A program made the position numbers and the translations under genes. Below, one piece after another: positions 6,858 to 9,007 of a DNA stretch of 9,007 bases. The stretch covers positions 1-9,007 of the forward strand of contig JACVCA010000037.1 of assembly GCA_016742295.1 (NCBI GenBank), given 5' to 3'. This DNA is from Alphaproteobacteria bacterium (lineage in GTDB: Bacteria; Pseudomonadota; Alphaproteobacteria; JAGOMX01). Every line of letters begins with the position of its first letter. Position 1 is the first letter of the stretch. A model generated the notes under the pieces. The model was not told the origin of the DNA. It made no database searches and saw only the letters and a list, made by a program, of their open reading frames with translations.

Positions 6858-7018
6858 AAACTGCCTCAGTAAAAAATACGGGAGTGTTAGGGTGCAAGTC
6901 TAAAAAGTGGTCTAGCATCTATTAATTAAGGCATTGGCACGTGGCTGTGTGGCTTAAAGGAGAGCTGGATAAGCAGTAGCTGTTGCCAACTACCACTCTC
7001 CTAAGAACCGTGCATGAA
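6858..7018. ncRNA. Group II intron-like remnant(s), possibly rearranged
   Basis: On the plus strand, GGGTGCAAGTC (6890-6900) and GGCACGTGGCTGTGTGGCTT (6936-6955), then AGGAGAG and GATAAGCAGTAG, resemble domain I of bacterial group II introns as I remember them. On the minus strand, CATGCACGGTTCTTAGGAGAG resembles the 3' half of domain V running into domain VI. A hairpin supports the second reading: GTAGTTG-GCAA-CAGCTAC on the minus strand has seven pairs closed by a GNRA tetraloop, nested in AGGAGAG/CTCTCCT arms (6958-6964, 6996-7002). No reverse transcriptase frame is present. The two readings are on opposite strands, so this is a deleted or rearranged remnant at best. Confidence 0.35.
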
Positions 7019-7120
7019 GGCACCCTCAAGTTAACTCAACCAGACCAAAACATACCCTGATTTAGGAATTTTAGACGCAAAGAAGCTGTTGAGCTGCTTC
7101 TATCCAGATAGCACAAGCAG
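7019..7120 (-). repeat. Right arm of 102-bp inverted repeat
   Basis: This is the reverse complement of 176-277 with 8 mismatches. On the plus strand its first 14 codons encode GTLKLTQPDQNIP and a stop at 7058-7060. On the minus strand it encodes ACAIWIEAAQQLLCV and a stop. Homology ends abruptly at both edges: the intron-like remnant starts at 7018, and the sequence beyond 7120 differs from the left copy. Confidence 0.85.
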
Positions 7121-7128
7121 GAGGGATG

Positions 7129-7321
7129 TTAAGGAAGAGGCCTTTTGGGGCCACTTCAATGTGAGAATTAAATTAATTCATTAAAAATAAAGGATTTTAA
7201 TCTTAATACGTACAAACTCAAATATGCAGAAATTCAGTTTTACTCATGAAATTTAAATTATTTAACCACTTGTTTTTATTATGTTCTAAAAACACTTGGC
7301 CCCAAAAGGCCCCTTTCTTTA
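7129..7321. mobile_element. MITE-like element with terminal inverted repeats
   Basis: GGCCTTTTGGGGCCA (7139-7153) is the exact reverse complement of TGGCCCCAAAAGGCC (7297-7311). Extending outwards gives 25-base arms (7129-7153, 7297-7321) with about 22 matches. They enclose 143 AT-rich bases with no gene. Size, terminal repeats and lack of coding sequence fit a miniature inverted-repeat element. No clear target-site duplication is visible, so a non-mobile long inverted repeat remains possible. Confidence 0.45.
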
Positions 7322-7611
7322 CACTGGGCCAAATACAGAAACTAAGATTGCCGTTCAGATTCTAAACCGAATGGCACAGCTTGGCATGCCCAGAGCCAGA
7401 AAAGCAGCATGACCATTCAGTCAAAAATGACCCAATTCGTCTCGAAATTCTTTTATGCAACACAGTCGCTGGTCGTGTACTCGACTGTATGAAAAGTTTA
7501 AGAAAAATATTCGAAAAATGAAAGCAGCTAAGCAGAATATACATGTTGCTTCACCCTTACTTTAATTTTACTCTTAAGGAGTAATTTTAAAACTCAGCAG
7601 TAATACACTTC
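7322..7611 (+). other. Gene-free stretch with possible coding remnant
   Basis: Base composition rises here relative to the AT-rich element before it. A plus-strand frame is open for 51 codons (7366-7521), ending RVLDCMKSLRKIFEK, with a stop at 7363-7365 and no early start. I do not recognise the peptide, and it may be a decayed gene end. An AAGGAG at 7576-7581 is a good ribosome-binding sequence but lies 30 bases from the next ATG, too far to serve it. Confidence 0.3.
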
Positions 7612-8052
7612 ATGGAAAACACCTCCTTAATAGATCAAAGTTATTTTCCTTTTCTTAAAGAAATCAAGCATGCTGTTATGCAGGCACGTGCAAAAGCCTC
7701 ATATTCTGTTAATCGTGAGCTTATTACCCTCTATTGGGAGTTAGGTCAAAAGATTATTGACAGCCAGAAACAATATGGATGGGGGAAAGCTATTGTTGAA
7801 AGGCTCTCGAAAGATCTGCGAGACAGTTTTCCTGGGAATTCTGGGTTTTCAACACAGAATTTATGGTACATGCGCCAATTTTATCTTGAGTATAAAGAGT
7901 TACCAGATCTCCAACAGCTTGTTGGAGAAATCCCCTGGGGCCATAACTTAGTGATAATGTCTAAAGTTAAAGACGTAGAAGCTAAACGTTATTATCTTAA
8001 AACTACTCTTCAATTTGGATGGAGTAGGAATGCTTTAAATTTACAGATTTAA
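7612..8052 (+). CDS. DUF1016 N-terminal half (truncated YhcG-type protein)
   Basis: These 146 residues carry the conserved family landmarks: YWELGQKI (41-48), YGWGKAIVERLSKDLR (55-70), GFSTQNLWYMRQFY (78-91), IPWGHN (107-112) and YYLKTTLQFGWSRNAL (127-142). The conserved GWSRN block normally leads on to the nuclease half; here TAA follows four codons after Ala-Leu. The start at 7612 is the only ATG after an in-frame stop at 7588-7590, but it lacks a well-placed ribosome binding site. If expressed alone, it would lack the catalytic domain. Confidence 0.6.
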   Translation: MENTSLIDQSYFPFLKEIKHAVMQARAKASYSVNRELITLYWELGQKIIDSQKQYGWGKAIVERLSKDLRDSFPGNSGFSTQNLWYMRQFYLEYKELPDLQQLVGEIPWGHNLVIMSKVKDVEAKRYYLKTTLQFGWSRNALNLQI

Positions 8053-8073
8053 AATGATACCTATAAGCATCAT

Positions 8074-8658
8074 ATGCTTACTCAAAAACAACATAATTTT
8101 AAAACAGTACTTCCTGAACCGCTTGCCACTCAAGCAGATCAAACAATGAAAGATGTTTATACCCTCGATTTTTTAGGGATAACAAAGCCAGTTATCGAAT
8201 TAGAAATAGAACAAAGAATGATTAAGAAGATTAAAGATGTGCTTCTTGAGTTAGGTTATGGATTTTCTTTTATTGCCAACCAATACAAACTCCAGCTGGG
8301 GGGAAATGACTATTATGTTGATTTGTTGCTATATAATAGAAAGCTTAAAGCCTTAGTAGCCATAGAGTTAAAAGCAGGAAAATTTAAGCCTGAATATGCT
8401 GGTAAAATGAATTTTTATTTGAATCTTCTAGATGAGAATGTTAGAGAAGAGAGCGAAAATCCTTCCATTGGTATCATTATGTGTTCAGAGAGAAACCATC
8501 TTGAAGTTGAATATGCTCTAAGAGGTATACAAAAGCCAGTTGGGGTTGCAGAATTTAAATTAACAAAGACGCTTCCTAAAGAACTAAGTGATAAACTACC
8601 TGATGCTAAACAACTTGAGGCACAAATCTTTAAGGAAATAAGTTATGAAGAAGTTTAA
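8074..8658 (+). CDS. DUF1016 C-terminal PDDEXK half (truncated YhcG-type protein)
   Basis: These 194 residues contain the nuclease core: LGYGFSFIANQY (60-71), then DYYVDLLLYNRKLKALVAIELKAG with the split PDDEXK signature Asp83, Glu98 and Lys100. These are followed by PEYAGKMNFYLNLLD (106-120) and SIGIIMCSER (131-140). All candidate catalytic residues are intact, so the domain itself has not decayed. There is no Shine-Dalgarno before the ATG at 8074, and residues upstream of that ATG also belong to the family, so it is better read as the downstream part of the broken gene. Confidence 0.6.
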   Translation: MLTQKQHNFKTVLPEPLATQADQTMKDVYTLDFLGITKPVIELEIEQRMIKKIKDVLLELGYGFSFIANQYKLQLGGNDYYVDLLLYNRKLKALVAIELKAGKFKPEYAGKMNFYLNLLDENVREESENPSIGIIMCSERNHLEVEYALRGIQKPVGVAEFKLTKTLPKELSDKLPDAKQLEAQIFKEISYEEV

Positions 8659-8857
8659 TACGCAAATTTTATGGGTTTGTACAAACAGATTCATTACATA
8701 ATTTGCTGATTTATATACATAATATTCTACAAATTTGCCATAAGATATATTATACAGCACTTATTGACATAAAGGCAATATAATAAACCATTGCGCCCCT
8801 CTCAATTTATCTTGACCATTTTATTGTAGCAAGAACAAGGTTGGAGATAGAATAAGT
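8659..8857. other. AT-rich intergenic stretch
   Basis: No gene is seen. It contains a perfect 12-base palindrome, GTTTGTACAAAC (8675-8686), 16 bases after the nuclease stop, without a following T tract. TTGACA (8764-8769) and TATAAT (8779-8784) occur but only 9 bases apart. Confidence 0.4.
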
Positions 8858-9007
8858 TTAATCCAAAAGAACGATTGTAGTCTTAGAATAAGAAAATGCA
8901 GGAACAAGCTTATTAAGATCCACCCATACAGCATGAATGCTGGAACTAAATATGCCACTTCGCCCAATTAGGGTTAAGTACCTATCTTGAGTTTGTAGGT
9001 CTTTAGC
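8858..9007 (-). CDS. Possible 3' end of an unrecognised gene (partial)
   Basis: On the minus strand one frame is open from the window edge (9007) to a TAA at 8858-8860, giving 49 residues that end KTTIVLLD. The start lies outside the window. The peptide has balanced composition, with SSIHAVWVDLNKLVPAF (split 24-40) looking protein-like, but I recognise no family. In DNA this AT-rich, 49 open codons are suggestive rather than conclusive. Confidence 0.35.
   Translation of the reverse strand, partial: AKDLQTQDRYLTLIGRSGIFSSSIHAVWVDLNKLVPAFSYSKTTIVLLD

Larger units (their letters stand above)
7612..8658 (+). pseudogene. yhcG: YhcG/DUF1016 PDDEXK nuclease gene broken by one stop codon
   Basis: The two open frames 7612-8052 and 8074-8658 lie in the same reading frame. 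They are separated only by a TAA at 8050-8052 and seven further sense codons. Read through, they make about 348 residues, the normal length and domain order of YhcG-type proteins: an N-terminal DUF1016_N helical domain followed by a C-terminal PDDEXK nuclease-like domain. Family proteins usually have Lys or Glu where the stop stands, so a single substitution (for example AAA to TAA) explains the break. No ribosome binding site precedes the internal ATG at 8074. The family is often found near restriction or mobile regions, and its exact job is unsettled. A sequencing error or stop readthrough are alternatives. Confidence 0.78.

Noticed and set aside
7362..7544. 60-codon minus-strand open frame
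   Set aside because: It has no ribosome binding site or family resemblance, and lies in a remnant region where other frames are equally open.
7757..7951. 64-codon plus-strand open frame
   Set aside because: It overlaps the clearly conserved DUF1016 N-terminal coding frame and is a shadow.
8675..8686. GTTTGTACAAAC palindrome as the terminator of the nuclease gene
   Set aside because: The palindrome has no loop-forming centre and no T tract after it.
8764..8784. TTGACA and TATAAT on the plus strand as a promoter
   Set aside because: The spacer is only 9 bases, far below the 16-18 needed, and no plus-strand gene follows within the window.
1..9007. CRISPR array, tRNA or rRNA genes
   Set aside because: No regularly spaced direct repeats, cloverleaf-type sequence or rRNA-like stretch was seen on either strand.

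Overview
The window is AT-rich bacterial DNA. Its core (about 414-6080) encodes proteins rich in Lys, Asn and Ile. The gene types (solo LuxR-type regulators, MFS carriers, a small Fe(II)/2-oxoglutarate oxygenase, a YhcG/DUF1016 nuclease) and low GC suggest a gammaproteobacterium, possibly host-associated and near the Legionella/Coxiella group. That placement is an inference. No rRNA or tRNA gene is present to confirm it.

Layout. 1-413: debris with no intact gene, but with two short convergent open frames at 85-225 (+) and 236-346 (-). 414-5032: four minus-strand genes, in transcription order a 2OG-Fe(II) oxygenase (4139-5032), an MFS carrier (2774-4084), a second MFS carrier of the metabolite:H+ symporter type (1316-2584) and a LuxR-type regulator (414-1265). 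5033-5352: a divergent control region with two 18-bp palindromes side by side. 5353-6072 (+): a PAS-LuxR regulator with its own terminator. 6221-6757 (-): a small, charged, probably exported protein with a terminator. 6770-7611: a gene-free mosaic holding a hairpin, group II intron-like remnants, one arm of a 102-bp inverted repeat, and a MITE-like element. 7612-8658 (+): a YhcG-type PDDEXK nuclease gene broken by one in-frame TAA. 8858-9007 (-): the possible 3' end of a gene running off the window.

How it may work. The five core genes look like one regulated small-molecule module: one enzyme, two different membrane carriers, and a LuxR-type regulator at each end. A PAS-LuxR sensor divergent from an oxygenase-transporter operon suggests ligand-controlled modification and transport of a metabolite, perhaps an amino acid or its derivative. 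The substrate cannot be read from the sequence. The second carrier and the minus-strand regulator also have a near-consensus sigma70 promoter of their own.

Mobility. A gap-free 102-bp inverted repeat (176-277 versus 7019-7120, 94 of 102 bases matching) brackets the module and the exported-protein gene. Each arm carries the same two convergent 3' gene ends. With the AT-rich core and the debris on both sides, this suggests a segment moved, or invertible, by recombination between repeats.
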